Positions 8,238-19,233 of a DNA stretch of 64,000 nucleotides are shown piece by piece. A model generated the notes under the pieces. That model was not told where the DNA came from, searched no databases, and saw nothing but the letters and a program-made list of their open reading frames with translations. Position 1 is the first letter of the stretch. Each line of letters starts with the position of its first letter. Both the position numbers and the translations under genes were made by a program. The DNA comes from Enterobacter asburiae (GTDB lineage: Bacteria; Pseudomonadota; Gammaproteobacteria; Enterobacterales; Enterobacteriaceae): assembly GCF_007035645.1 (NCBI RefSeq), contig NZ_AP019632.1:3348001-3412000 (forward strand). The letters run 5' to 3'.

Positions 8238-9932
8238 ATGATTAAATCATTAACGTCCCTGTCAGACTTAAATATGCGATCGGGTGCCGACATTCTCCTT
8301 GAAGTGCTGGAGAGTGAAGGTGTGGAATATATTTTTGGCAACCCCGGCACCACCGAACTTCCGCTTATTGATGCCCTTCTTCGCCATGAAAATATTCACT
8401 ATATTCTGGCACTCCAGGAGAGCAGCGTGGTCGCCATTGCCGACGGCTACGCGAAAGCCTCCGGCAAGACCGGTTTTATCAATTTGCATACCGCCAGCGG
8501 TCTTGGGCACGGCATGGGGAATCTCATTAACTCGCGGATCATGAAAACGCCGCTGGTTGTCACCGTCGGACAACAGGATACCCGCCACTACGTGCGCGAC
8601 CCGCTCCTGTATGATGACATTGTCTCCATTGGGTCGCCGGTGGTGAAATGGGCGCAGGAGGTCACCAACGCCGACCAGCTTCCGGTGCTGGTGCGTCGGG
8701 CGTTTCATGCCGCCAGCTACCCTCCGGCCGGCCCGGTTCTGCTTTCGCTTCCGATGAACGTGATGGAAGAGCTCAGCGACGCCGGGATACAAACGGCCTC
8801 TAAAGTGAACTACCACACCGTGGCGGGCTCGCTGGACGAGCTGGCGCAGGCGCTAAGCGAAGTCACCCCCGGCAGGATCATGATTGTGGCGGGGGATGAA
8901 GTTCACTCCAGCGGCTCGACGCAGGAGATTGTCCAGCTTGCTGAAGCGCTGGGCGCCCACGTCTACGGCTCCTCCTGGCCGCTGAATTTACCCTTCCCCA
9001 CGCAGCACGCGCTCTGGCGAGGCAATATGCCCACCACCGCAAAGGAAATCGCCAGCGTCGTTAATGCCTACGATGCGGTGTTTATCATCGGCGGCAGAAG
9101 CCTGATTACCATTTTGTATAGCGAGGGCGAGGCGATTCCGGAAACCTGCGCGGTGTATCAGCTCTCGGCGGATATGAACGAGCTGGGACGCACCTACGCC
9201 ACCCGCCTCTCGGTGATGGGAGATATCACACTCTCCCTGAAGGAACTGTTGCCGAAGCTTGAGCAGCGCCGGGTGGCAAGCAAATTGACGCATCAGCGGC
9301 TGCTCAAAGCGGCACGCGCTGAGCGTGAAAAAGAGTGGCAACTGCAGGAAGAGCGTCTGGCAGCCGAGCGGCTGCGCCCGGCGATTTCGCCGATGGTCGC
9401 GGCCTACGAGGTGATAAAGTCCGTTCCGCCGGGCATAACGATTGTCGACGAAGCGATTGCAACGGCCAGACACGTTCGCCGGTTTATCTCCGACCAGCAG
9501 CACCCGCGCTACTACTTTATGCGCGGCGGCGGTCTGGGCTGGGGAATGCCTGCAGCAGTAGGTCACTCGCTGGGGCTGGGGCGCGAGCCGGTTGTGTGTC
9601 TGGTTGGCGACGGCGCCTCCCTGTACTCGCCGCAGGCGCTCTGGACGGCGGCGCACGAAAATCTGCCCGTCACCTTTATCGTGATGAATAACCTGGAGTA
9701 CAACATCCTGAAAAACTTCATGAAAGGACAGCCGGGCTACAGTTCGACAAAGCTGGGTCGTTTTATCGGGATGGATCTGATTAACCCGCGAATTGATTTC
9801 CAGTCGCTGGGGGCCGCGATGGGTATCCGCTGCTGTCGGGTGACCCAGGCCGCGGATATCGCCACGGCGGTGACGCAGGGGCTACAGTCCGGAAAAACCA
9901 ATTTGATCGAAATTGCCATTTCCGCAGATTGA
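8238..9932 (+). CDS. ThDP-dependent decarboxylase, benzoylformate-decarboxylase-like
   Basis: A 564-residue three-domain thiamine diphosphate enzyme. The N-terminal Pyr domain has GNPGTTELPLIDAL and the Glu-containing ALQESSVVAIADGYA. The active-site His of NLHTASGLGHGMG and the His of FPTQHALWRGNMP match the two catalytic histidines of benzoylformate decarboxylase. The C-terminal ThDP motif runs from GDG at 457 to NN at 484-485. The Ser of the BFD GNPGSNE motif is Thr here. About 30 extra N-terminal residues precede the domain. It follows an SDR gene. The substrate is a 2-oxo acid by family; which one is unknown. Confidence 0.8.
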   Translation: MIKSLTSLSDLNMRSGADILLEVLESEGVEYIFGNPGTTELPLIDALLRHENIHYILALQESSVVAIADGYAKASGKTGFINLHTASGLGHGMGNLINSRIMKTPLVVTVGQQDTRHYVRDPLLYDDIVSIGSPVVKWAQEVTNADQLPVLVRRAFHAASYPPAGPVLLSLPMNVMEELSDAGIQTASKVNYHTVAGSLDELAQALSEVTPGRIMIVAGDEVHSSGSTQEIVQLAEALGAHVYGSSWPLNLPFPTQHALWRGNMPTTAKEIASVVNAYDAVFIIGGRSLITILYSEGEAIPETCAVYQLSADMNELGRTYATRLSVMGDITLSLKELLPKLEQRRVASKLTHQRLLKAARAEREKEWQLQEERLAAERLRPAISPMVAAYEVIKSVPPGITIVDEAIATARHVRRFISDQQHPRYYFMRGGGLGWGMPAAVGHSLGLGREPVVCLVGDGASLYSPQALWTAAHENLPVTFIVMNNLEYNILKNFMKGQPGYSSTKLGRFIGMDLINPRIDFQSLGAAMGIRCCRVTQAADIATAVTQGLQSGKTNLIEIAISAD

Positions 9933-9965
9933 TCGACCGTTTCAGATGTACCCTACATAAAACAC

Positions 9966-10664
9966 TTATAACCGAAACGCCTCAAGCCGCTTAATCTGCC
10001 GCCCTTCCCCGTCAAAATTCTCCGCCGCCAGCCAGGCGCGCAGCTCGGCGTCTCTTTGCGGCCACTCGCCGTCAATAATAGAAAGCATATCGCTGTCGCG
10101 GTTGCGCCCTTTGCGCACCAGCTTCTGGCGCAGGCGTCCTTCCCAGACAAACCCCAGCCGCTCCGCCGCATTGCGTGACGCAATGTTCATGGAATCGCAC
10201 TTCCACTCGACGCGCCGGTAGCCATGCTCAAACGCATTTTTCAGCAGCAGCCACACCGTTTCGGTGCCCATCCGGGTTCCTTTCATCCTGCGCGACCAGG
10301 TCACGTGCCCGATCTCCACCGACCCCAGCAGCCGCTCGTTAGCCATATAGCTCACCAGCCCCACCGCGCGTTCGGTGCGTAAATCAATGACGGCAAACGG
10401 CACCAGCTCATCGTCCATCACCTTACCCACGATCCAGTGCACGGTGGCTTCCACGCTCGCTGGCTGCGTGCTGGCAAGCCACGTCCAGTCGCTGTCGTCG
10501 CCCAGCGCGTAGGCCTCATAGAGATCGGCCGCGTGGCGATCGGCGTCCAGCGGCTCCAGGCGGCAATACTGGCCGAACAGCGGCGTGCGTGTTAATACGC
10601 GCGCGCCTCTCCAGTCGGGAACGATATCGTTAACGGTTTGACCATGTTGATTGATTTCGGGCAC
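9966..10664 (-). CDS. GNAT N-acetyltransferase, RimJ/RimL type
   Basis: A 232-residue acetyltransferase of the RimL-like GNAT group. Visible features are YCRLEPLDADRHAADLYEA near the N-terminus, FAVIDLRTERAVGLVSYM, the acetyl-CoA region GTRMGTETVWLLLKNAFEHGYRRVEWKCDSMNIASRNAAERLGF, and the terminal YRQ-like segment with ERLGFVWEGRLRQ. Enzymes of this group acetylate ribosomal-protein N-termini or small amines; the substrate here is unknown. It is convergent with the decarboxylase upstream on the map and divergent from the ABC importer. The start is the first ATG with a full-length domain. Confidence 0.85.
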   Translation of the reverse strand: MPEINQHGQTVNDIVPDWRGARVLTRTPLFGQYCRLEPLDADRHAADLYEAYALGDDSDWTWLASTQPASVEATVHWIVGKVMDDELVPFAVIDLRTERAVGLVSYMANERLLGSVEIGHVTWSRRMKGTRMGTETVWLLLKNAFEHGYRRVEWKCDSMNIASRNAAERLGFVWEGRLRQKLVRKGRNRDSDMLSIIDGEWPQRDAELRAWLAAENFDGEGRQIKRLEAFRL

Positions 10665-10865
10665 GGCGGTGACTCCCTGAAAGGTAAGGAGTTTGTTATA
10701 GCAGGTTAAAAAGCGGGCGAAAAGCAGCGTATTTTAATAGCCCGAGCGCATGCGATATTCCCGCAAGATATAAGCAAAGCTGAATTTCGACTTTGCGGAA
10801 TGTCAGAGTCGACCTAACGTAGCGGAGCATAAAACAATCACAATATATTCTTCTCAGGGATCGCT

Positions 10866-12434
10866 ATGACGAAAAAACTGTTGCCGTTACTGGTGCTGGC
10901 TGCGCTCTCAGGCGCTGTCCACGCCACTACACCGCCCACCACGCTGGTTGTTGCCCAGGGGCTGGATGACATCGTGAGCCTCGACCCGGCCGAAGCCAAC
11001 GAGCTTTCCAGCATCCAGACCGTGCCGAGCCTGTATCAGCGTCTGGTACAGCCGGACCGCGATAACCCGGAAAAAATCACCCCGATTCTGGCAGAAAGCT
11101 GGGAAGCGGACGCGGCAGCAAAAACCCTGACGATTAAGCTTAAGCCCGATGCCAAATTCGCCTCCGGCAACCCGCTGCGCCCGGAAGACGTGATTTTCTC
11201 GTACACCCGCGCCGTGACGCTGAACAAATCCCCGGCCTTTATCCTCAACGTGCTGGGCTGGGACGCGAGCAACATCGCCAGCCAGCTGAAAAAGGTGGAC
11301 GACCATACCCTCCAGCTTCACTGGACGGCGGACGTTAGCCCGTCGGTGGCGCTGAATATTCTCTCAACGCCGATTGCCTCCATCGTCGATGAAAAGCAGG
11401 TTGCGGCGAACGTGAAGGATAACGACTTCGGTAACGCCTGGCTGAAAATGCACTCGGCGGGCAGCGGCGCGTTCAAAATGCGCGTCTATCAGCCGCATCA
11501 GGCTATCGTGCTGGAAGCTAACGAATCGGCGCCCGGCGGCGCGCCGAAGCTCAAAAGCATCATCATTAAAAACGTCCCCGATCCGGCCTCACGCCGCCTG
11601 CTGATCCAGCAGGGTGATGCGGACGTGGCGCGCGATCTCGGTGCAGATCAGATAAGCGCCCTGGACGGCAAGCCGGGCGTGAAGGTACTGAGCATTCCGT
11701 CCGCCGAGCAAAATTACCTGGTGTTTAACACCGGCAACAGCGCCAACCCGCTGCTGAACAACCCGGCGTTCTGGGAAGCCTCGCGCTGGCTGGTCGATTA
11801 TGAAGGCATCACCAAAAATCTGCTGAAAGGCCAGTACTTTGTTCATCAGAGCTTCCTGCCGGTCGGCCTGCCGGGCGCGCTGGAAGACAACCCGTTTAAA
11901 TTTGACCCGGCAAAAGCGAAAGCCATTCTCGCCAAAGCGGGCATTAAAGACGCGCACTTCACGCTGGACGTGGAGAACAAGCCGCCGTTTATCACCATCG
12001 CCCAGTCGATGCAGGCGAGCTTTGCCCAAGGTGGCGTGAAGGTCGATCTGCTGCCTGCCGCCGGGAGCCAGGTCTATGCCCGCGTGCGCGCAAAGCAGCA
12101 TCAGGCGGCGATTCGTCTGTGGATCCCGGACTACTTCGACGCGCACTCTAACGCCAGCGCCTTCGCGTGGAACGACGGTAAATCCAGCACCGTGGCCGGG
12201 CTGAACGGCTGGAAAATCCCGGAGCTGAATAAAGCCACGCTGGCGGCGGTAGCCGAGCCGGATCCGGCGAAGCGTCTTGATCTCTACAAAAAGATGCAGG
12301 AACAGCTGCAGCAGAATTCGCCGTACGTGTTCGTCGATCAGGGTAAAACCCAGATCGTGGTGCGCGATAACGTGAAGGGGTATCAGCAGGGGCTGAACGC
12401 GGATATGGTCTGGTACGATCGCGTCACGAAGTAG
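10866..12434 (+). CDS. ABC importer substrate-binding protein, peptide/nickel class (SBP_bac_5)
   Basis: A 522-residue periplasmic binding protein. A signal peptide occupies about residues 1-20 (MTKKLLPLLVLAALSGAVHA). The body has family hallmarks: DDIVSLDPAEANELSS, YQRLVQ, LAESWEADAAAKTLTIKLKPDAKFASGNPLRPEDVIFSYTRA, and C-terminal LDLYKKMQEQLQQNSPYVFV. It is the first gene of a five-gene importer (binding protein, two permeases, two ATPases). A REP palindrome lies between it and the permease, a common way to keep binding-protein mRNA more abundant. The ligand (oligopeptide, opine or metal complex) cannot be told from sequence. Confidence 0.9.
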   Translation: MTKKLLPLLVLAALSGAVHATTPPTTLVVAQGLDDIVSLDPAEANELSSIQTVPSLYQRLVQPDRDNPEKITPILAESWEADAAAKTLTIKLKPDAKFASGNPLRPEDVIFSYTRAVTLNKSPAFILNVLGWDASNIASQLKKVDDHTLQLHWTADVSPSVALNILSTPIASIVDEKQVAANVKDNDFGNAWLKMHSAGSGAFKMRVYQPHQAIVLEANESAPGGAPKLKSIIIKNVPDPASRRLLIQQGDADVARDLGADQISALDGKPGVKVLSIPSAEQNYLVFNTGNSANPLLNNPAFWEASRWLVDYEGITKNLLKGQYFVHQSFLPVGLPGALEDNPFKFDPAKAKAILAKAGIKDAHFTLDVENKPPFITIAQSMQASFAQGGVKVDLLPAAGSQVYARVRAKQHQAAIRLWIPDYFDAHSNASAFAWNDGKSSTVAGLNGWKIPELNKATLAAVAEPDPAKRLDLYKKMQEQLQQNSPYVFVDQGKTQIVVRDNVKGYQQGLNADMVWYDRVTK

Positions 12435-12436
12435 CC

Positions 12437-12470
12437 CTTCTCCTTCTCCCTCTCCCAGAGGGAGAGGGGG
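12437..12470. repeat. CCCTCTCC/GGAGAGGG palindromic repeat
   Basis: An inverted repeat of the same dispersed family as that near 5190 lies directly after the binding-protein stop codon. It can fold as a GC-rich hairpin and may protect or attenuate the transcript. Confidence 0.6.
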
Positions 12471-12495
12471 TCGTCCGTGCATATTTTCAGTTTTT

Positions 12496-12527
12496 GTAGG
12501 CCGGGTAAGGCGAAGCCGCCACCCGGC
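12496..12527. repeat. REP palindrome
   Basis: The REP-type sequence starts GTAGGCCGGGTAAGGC, has inner arms around GCGAAGC, and ends in GCCACCCGGC. It lies between the binding-protein and permease genes. Its end fixes the permease start downstream of it. Confidence 0.85.
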
Positions 12528-12542
12528 ATGAAGAGATTTCCC

Positions 12543-13556
12543 ATGCCACATCTTTCCACCCGCGTGCTTCAGGGTCTGCTGACCCTGCTGCTCACGCTCC
12601 TCGGGCTGCTGCTCGTCACGTTTGCGCTCTCGGCGTTTTCACCGGTCGATCGCGTGCTGCAGATCGTGGGCGATCACGCCAGCCAGTCAACCTACGATCA
12701 GGTTCGCCATCAGCTTGGGCTGGATCGGCCTCTGCCCGTGCAGTTCTGGCACTACCTGCAAAACCTTGCCCACGGTGATTTAGGCACCGCCAGCGCCACC
12801 GGGCAGCCGGTGCTGCAGGATCTGCTGCACGCGTTCCCCGCCACGCTGGAGCTGGCCACGCTGGCGTTAATCATCGGCGCCGTGCTCGGCGTGATTGCCG
12901 GGGTGCTGTGCGCCCGCTACGCCGGTTCGCCGCTCGATCTCGCCATCAGAACGCTCACCCTGCTCGGCAACTCGGTACCGATTTTCTGGCTCGGCCTGCT
13001 GATGCTGGCCCTGTTCTACGCGAAGCTGCAGTGGAGCGCGGGTCCCGGCAGGCTGGATGATATCTGGCAGTTCACCGTCGAGCCGCGTACCGGCTTTGCG
13101 CTGGTGGATACCTGGCTTTCCGGCGATCGCGAGGCGTTCCGCAACGCCCTCAGCCACCTGGTGCTGCCGGTGCTGCTGCTGGCCTATTACTCGCTGGCGA
13201 GCATCACGCGCCTGACGCGTTCCGCCTGCCTGAGCGAAATGAACAAAGAGTACATCCTGCTTGCCCGCGCCAAGGGCGCCGGGGAGATGACCATCCTGCT
13301 GCGCCACGTGCTGCCGAACATTCGCGGCACCCTGCTGACGGTGATCGCCCTCGCCTACACCAGCATGCTGGAAGGCGCGGTACTGACCGAAACCGTCTTC
13401 TCCTGGCCGGGGATCGGGCGCTACCTCACCACCGCTCTGTTCGCCGGAGACACCACCGCCGTCATGGGCGGCACGCTGCTGATTGGCGTCTGCTTTGTAC
13501 TGATCAATAACCTTACCGACCTGCTCGTGCGGGCGACCGATCCCAGGGTGCGCTGA
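12543..13556 (+). CDS. ABC importer permease, DppB/OppB-like
   Basis: A 337-residue inner-membrane permease of the peptide/nickel importer class. An N-terminal membrane helix (VLQGLLTLLLTLLGLLLVTFALSAF) is followed by the periplasmic QLGLDRPLPVQFWHYLQNLAHGDLG segment, then five further hydrophobic segments. The EAA loop with YILLARAKGAGEMTILLRHVLPN contacts the ATPase. In-frame ATGs at 12477 and 12528 lie upstream of or within the REP element and lack a ribosome site; the ATG at 12543 has AAGAG nearby. The stop TGA overlaps the next gene's ATG. Confidence 0.9.
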   Translation: MPHLSTRVLQGLLTLLLTLLGLLLVTFALSAFSPVDRVLQIVGDHASQSTYDQVRHQLGLDRPLPVQFWHYLQNLAHGDLGTASATGQPVLQDLLHAFPATLELATLALIIGAVLGVIAGVLCARYAGSPLDLAIRTLTLLGNSVPIFWLGLLMLALFYAKLQWSAGPGRLDDIWQFTVEPRTGFALVDTWLSGDREAFRNALSHLVLPVLLLAYYSLASITRLTRSACLSEMNKEYILLARAKGAGEMTILLRHVLPNIRGTLLTVIALAYTSMLEGAVLTETVFSWPGIGRYLTTALFAGDTTAVMGGTLLIGVCFVLINNLTDLLVRATDPRVR

Positions 13557-14389
13557 TGCCGTTTTATCTTTTCTTACGCCGCCTGCGCCGCTCCCCTGCC
13601 GCGTTTTGCGGGCTGGCTGCCATCGCGCTGCTGGTAGCTATCGCCCTGTTCGCGCCGTGGCTCGCGCCGCTTGACCCGAACTGGCAGGACGCCGCCGCGC
13701 GCCTGCAGGCACCGAATACTCAACACTGGCTGGGCACCGACAGCTACGGGCGGGACCTGCTTTCGCGCCTGATTTACGGCACCCGTCCGGCGCTCGGGCT
13801 GGTGGCATTAGTTACCGTAATCACCCTGCCCGCCGGGCTGCTGGTGGGGATTTTGTCCGGCTACTACGGCGGCTGGCTGGAGCGCATCCTGATGCGTTTT
13901 ATCGACGTGGTAATGTCGATGCCGCGCCTGATCCTCGCCTTCGCGTTTGTGGCGATGCTTGGCCCGGGGCTGGTCAACGGCGCGCTGGCGCTGGCCTTAA
14001 CCACCTGGCCGGCCTACGCGCGTCAGGCGCGGAGTGAAATTCAGCGCCTGCGCCACAGCGATTATCTGGCCGCCGCCGAGATGATGGGCATTCGCGGCCC
14101 GCGCCTGCTGGTCGGCCATATTCTGCCCCTGTGCCTGCCGTCCGCGATTGTGCGGCTGGCGCTGGATCTGGCGGGGATTATTCTGGCAGCCGCCGGTCTG
14201 GGCTTCCTCGGCCTTGGCGCGCGTCCGCCGATGGCCGAATGGGGCGCGATGATCGCCGACGGCATGCAGGTGATTTTCGACCAGTGGTGGATTGCCGCCA
14301 TTCCGGGCGGCGCGATTCTGTTTGCCAGCCTCGCCTTTAACCTGCTGGGCGACGGCCTGCGCGACGTACTGGAGCCACAGCATGACTGA
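13556..14389 (+). CDS. ABC importer permease, DppC/OppC-like
   Basis: A 277-residue partner permease. It has an N-terminal helix (FCGLAAIALLVAIALFAPWLAP), the family motif HWLGTDSYGRDLLSRLIYGTR, and the EAA-type segment SDYLAAAEMMGIRGPRLLVGHILP. The first base of its start is the last base of the preceding stop, and it overlaps the downstream ATPase start by eight bases, so translation is coupled along the operon. It forms the channel with the 12543-13556 product. Confidence 0.92.
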   Translation: MPFYLFLRRLRRSPAAFCGLAAIALLVAIALFAPWLAPLDPNWQDAAARLQAPNTQHWLGTDSYGRDLLSRLIYGTRPALGLVALVTVITLPAGLLVGILSGYYGGWLERILMRFIDVVMSMPRLILAFAFVAMLGPGLVNGALALALTTWPAYARQARSEIQRLRHSDYLAAAEMMGIRGPRLLVGHILPLCLPSAIVRLALDLAGIILAAAGLGFLGLGARPPMAEWGAMIADGMQVIFDQWWIAAIPGGAILFASLAFNLLGDGLRDVLEPQHD

Positions 14390-15218
14390 ACAACGCGTCA
14401 TCGTCGATACGCTGAACATCGACTACCCCGCCGCGCGCGTGGTCAATAACCTGAGCTTCACGCTGGGCAACGAGCGGCTGGCGCTGGTGGGGGAATCCGG
14501 CTCGGGCAAATCAATGTCCGCCCGCGCCCTGATGGGGCTGGTGCGTAAGCCCGGCATCGTGAGCGCGAACCGGCTTAACGTGCTAGGCAACGACCTGCTG
14601 ACCCTGAGCACCCGCCGCTGGCAGGCGCTGCGCGGCAACGGGATTGCGATGGTCCTGCAGGACCCGCGCTACGCGCTGAATCCGGCGAAAAACGTCGCCG
14701 CTCAGCTCGATGAAGCGCTGACCCTGCACCAGCGCCTGCCCCGCGCCGAGCGCCTGGCGCGCATTCACGACATCATCCGCGCCGTCGGTCTCAACGAACA
14801 CGTCCTCCAGCGCTACCCCGGCGAGCTCTCCGGGGGCATGGGCCAGCGGGTGATGATCGCCATTGCGCTGCTCAACAACCCGCAGGTGCTGATTGCCGAC
14901 GAACCCACCTCCGCGCTGGACGCCCGCCTGCGCAACCAGATCCTCGAACTGCTGGTGCAGCAGAGCGAAGAACGCCAGATGGCGATGCTGTTAATCAGCC
15001 ACGATCTGCCGCTGGTGGCGGAGCACTGTGACCGCGTGCTGGTGATGTATCAGGGCGAGAAGGTCGATGAGATGGCGGCAAGCCGACTTCCGCAGGCGAC
15101 GCATCCGTACACCCGCACCCTATGGACCTGCCGACCCAATGCGGAAACGTTCGGCCAGATGCTGCCGACGCTGGACCGCACGCAGTCGTGGAAGGAGGCC
15201 GATAATGGCGCTCGTTGA
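14382..15218 (+). CDS. ABC importer ATPase, DppD/OppD-like
   Basis: A 278-residue nucleotide-binding subunit. Walker A GESGSGKS, signature LSGGMGQR, Walker B VLIADEPTSALD and the switch histidine in LLISHDLPLVAEHCD are all visible. It is shorter than typical OppD (~330) because the C-terminal tail after the ATPase core is brief; the cysteine-rich iron-sulfur-type tail seen in some DppD proteins is not evident. It overlaps the permease by eight bases and the next ATPase by 14 bases. Confidence 0.9.
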   Translation: MTEQRVIVDTLNIDYPAARVVNNLSFTLGNERLALVGESGSGKSMSARALMGLVRKPGIVSANRLNVLGNDLLTLSTRRWQALRGNGIAMVLQDPRYALNPAKNVAAQLDEALTLHQRLPRAERLARIHDIIRAVGLNEHVLQRYPGELSGGMGQRVMIAIALLNNPQVLIADEPTSALDARLRNQILELLVQQSEERQMAMLLISHDLPLVAEHCDRVLVMYQGEKVDEMAASRLPQATHPYTRTLWTCRPNAETFGQMLPTLDRTQSWKEADNGAR

Positions 15219-15909
15219 GGTTAAGGATCTCCAGGTGAGATTCGGAGAGAAAACGGCGGTGTCCGCCGCCAGCTTTGTCATCGAGAAAGGTGAAACCTTC
15301 AGCCTGATCGGCGAATCCGGCTGCGGGAAATCGACTATTCTGCGCGTGCTGGCGGGGCTGCAGCGCGAGTGGAACGGCCGCATTTCGATCCTGGGAGACG
15401 CGCTACGGCCAGGACGGCGTTTTGAAGGCGAGCTTCGCCGCAACGTGCAGATGGTGTTTCAGGATCCGTGGGCGTCTCTGCACCCGAACCACACCGTTGC
15501 GCGCACCCTGTCGGTGCCGTTAAACATCCACGGCGAAACGCGGATTGCCGAAAAGGTGGCGGATGCGCTGCTGCAGGTGGGGCTTTCCGCCGACGCGGGC
15601 AAGCGTTATCCGCACCAGCTTTCCGGCGGGCAGCGTCAGCGCGTGGCCATAGCCCGCGCGCTGCTGCTGCGCCCGCAGCTTCTGCTGCTGGACGAGCCGA
15701 CTTCGGCGCTGGATATGTCGGTGCAGGCGGAAATTCTGAACCTGCTCAACCGCCTGAAGGCCGAGCACGGTATGACCTACCTGCTGGTGAGCCACGATGC
15801 GGACGTGATTGCCCATATGTCCGACCGGGCGGCATTTATGGCGCACGGGGAGATCCAGAGGGTGTTTGACCGTGAGGCGATGTTACGGGGCGAGCACAGG
15901 ATGGGGTAA
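15205..15909 (+). CDS. ABC importer ATPase, DppF/OppF-like
   Basis: A 234-residue second ATPase. It contains Walker A GESGCGKS, the Q-loop MVFQDPWASLHPNHTV, signature LSGGQRQR, Walker B LLLLDEPTSALD and LLVSHDADVI. The start at 15205 has GGAAGGAGG upstream and overlaps the preceding gene; a longer frame to 15067 lies inside that gene and was rejected. It pairs with the 14382-15218 product to energise import. The C-terminal oligopeptide-specific tail is short, so this may be a minimal member of the class. Confidence 0.9.
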   Translation: MALVEVKDLQVRFGEKTAVSAASFVIEKGETFSLIGESGCGKSTILRVLAGLQREWNGRISILGDALRPGRRFEGELRRNVQMVFQDPWASLHPNHTVARTLSVPLNIHGETRIAEKVADALLQVGLSADAGKRYPHQLSGGQRQRVAIARALLLRPQLLLLDEPTSALDMSVQAEILNLLNRLKAEHGMTYLLVSHDADVIAHMSDRAAFMAHGEIQRVFDREAMLRGEHRMG

Positions 15910-15923
15910 ATGCGCGCGGCGGT

Positions 15924-16011
15924 GCCCGGTGGCGCTGCGCTTACCGGGCCTACGTTTCGTGCCGCGTTGATGGTTTTTCGTAGGCCGGGTAAGGCATAGC
16001 CGCCACCCGGC
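15924..16011. repeat. BIME: two inverted REP palindromes
   Basis: GCCCGGTGGCGCTGCGC...CCGGGCCTAC (15924-15953) and GTAGGCCGGGTAAGGC...CCACCCGGC (15980-16011) are head-to-head REP units. They lie between the convergent ends of the ABC operon and the cold-shock-domain gene. Confidence 0.85.
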
Positions 16012-16019
16012 AAAAAAAA

Positions 16020-16493
16020 TCACTTCAGCAGCTTCACCGTGGCGTCGATGTCGATCTCATCTTCGGTGAAGATCAGCGTCGTGTTCTGGAAGGTGGTGAT
16101 CGCCAGCTTCTTCACCGTGCGCATTTCGCCCGGCTTTTTCTCGGATTTCGGCTTGATGCTGTTCATCAGCAGCCCCACCGACAGCACCGCGTTCTCTTTG
16201 TCGATTTTGGTATCAGCCGGCTCTTCTTCGTTAAACACCACGAAGGATTTGATGGAGGAGAGCTTCACGCGCTCGCCGGCAATAAAGAGATGTTTGCTTT
16301 CGGGGATCACCTTCACCGCGTAGGCGGAAAGGCCTTTGTTGTTGGTGGTTGGCTCAAAGGTCACCGCGGCATCTTTCTTAATCAGATCGGGGTTCGCGAC
16401 CTTAATCACATGAAAATAGCGGTTGTCGCCGTTTTCATCTTTGATAAATCCAAAGCCTTTATCTTTAAACCACGTTGTGATTGTACCGTTCAT
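16020..16493 (-). CDS. Cold-shock-domain protein with a C-terminal extension
   Basis: A 157-residue protein. The first ~65 residues form a cold-shock/OB domain: GTITTWFKDKGFGFIKDENG carries the RNP1 motif (KGFGFI), and RYFHVIKV corresponds to RNP2. The remaining ~90 residues form a separate domain that I do not recognise (HLFIAGERVKLSSIKSFVVFNEEEP, TTLIFTEDEIDID). Single-stranded nucleic acid binding is expected from the first domain. It is a monocistronic minus-strand gene convergent with the ABC importer, ending next to a BIME. Confidence 0.85.
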   Translation of the reverse strand: MNGTITTWFKDKGFGFIKDENGDNRYFHVIKVANPDLIKKDAAVTFEPTTNNKGLSAYAVKVIPESKHLFIAGERVKLSSIKSFVVFNEEEPADTKIDKENAVLSVGLLMNSIKPKSEKKPGEMRTVKKLAITTFQNTTLIFTEDEIDIDATVKLLK

Positions 16494-16568
16494 CGCTGTT
16501 ACCGCCTGTCAGATCGTAATGACTAAAGTTTTGCAGCGCGCAGTGTAATGCACAATGACGGAGGAGAC

Positions 16569-16597
16569 AAAAAAAAGCCCCTGCACGGGTGCAGGGG
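16569..16597 (-). terminator. Rho-independent terminator of budABC
   Basis: On the minus strand an 8-bp stem, CCCCTGCA paired with TGCAGGGG around a 4-base loop, is followed by a run of eight U. It lies after budC and after the ERIC element, and reads in the direction of the bud operon. Confidence 0.8.
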
Positions 16598-16617
16598 AAA
16601 ACTCATGTCAGAGCTTT

Positions 16618-16740
16618 TACCCTAAATAATTCGAGTTGCATGAAGGCGGCGACGCAGCGAATCCCCGGGAGCGTACATCAGTACGTGACTGGGGTGAGCG
16701 AGGAAAGCCAACGCACAGGCAACTTGAAGTATGACGGGTA
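16618..16740. repeat. ERIC: ERIC (IRU) element
   Basis: A 123-bp imperfect palindrome. Its ends read TACCCTAAATAATTCGAGTTGC and, inverted, TACCCGTCATACTTCAAGTTGC. The core GAATCCCCGGGAGCGTACAT and CGTGACTGGGGTGAGCG match the conserved ERIC core. It lies between budC and its terminator, so it is transcribed with the bud operon. Confidence 0.93.
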
Positions 16741-16749
16741 TATTAGTAT

Positions 16750-19220
<2,471 letters not shown>

Positions 19221-19233
19221 GGTAGTTCTCCTG

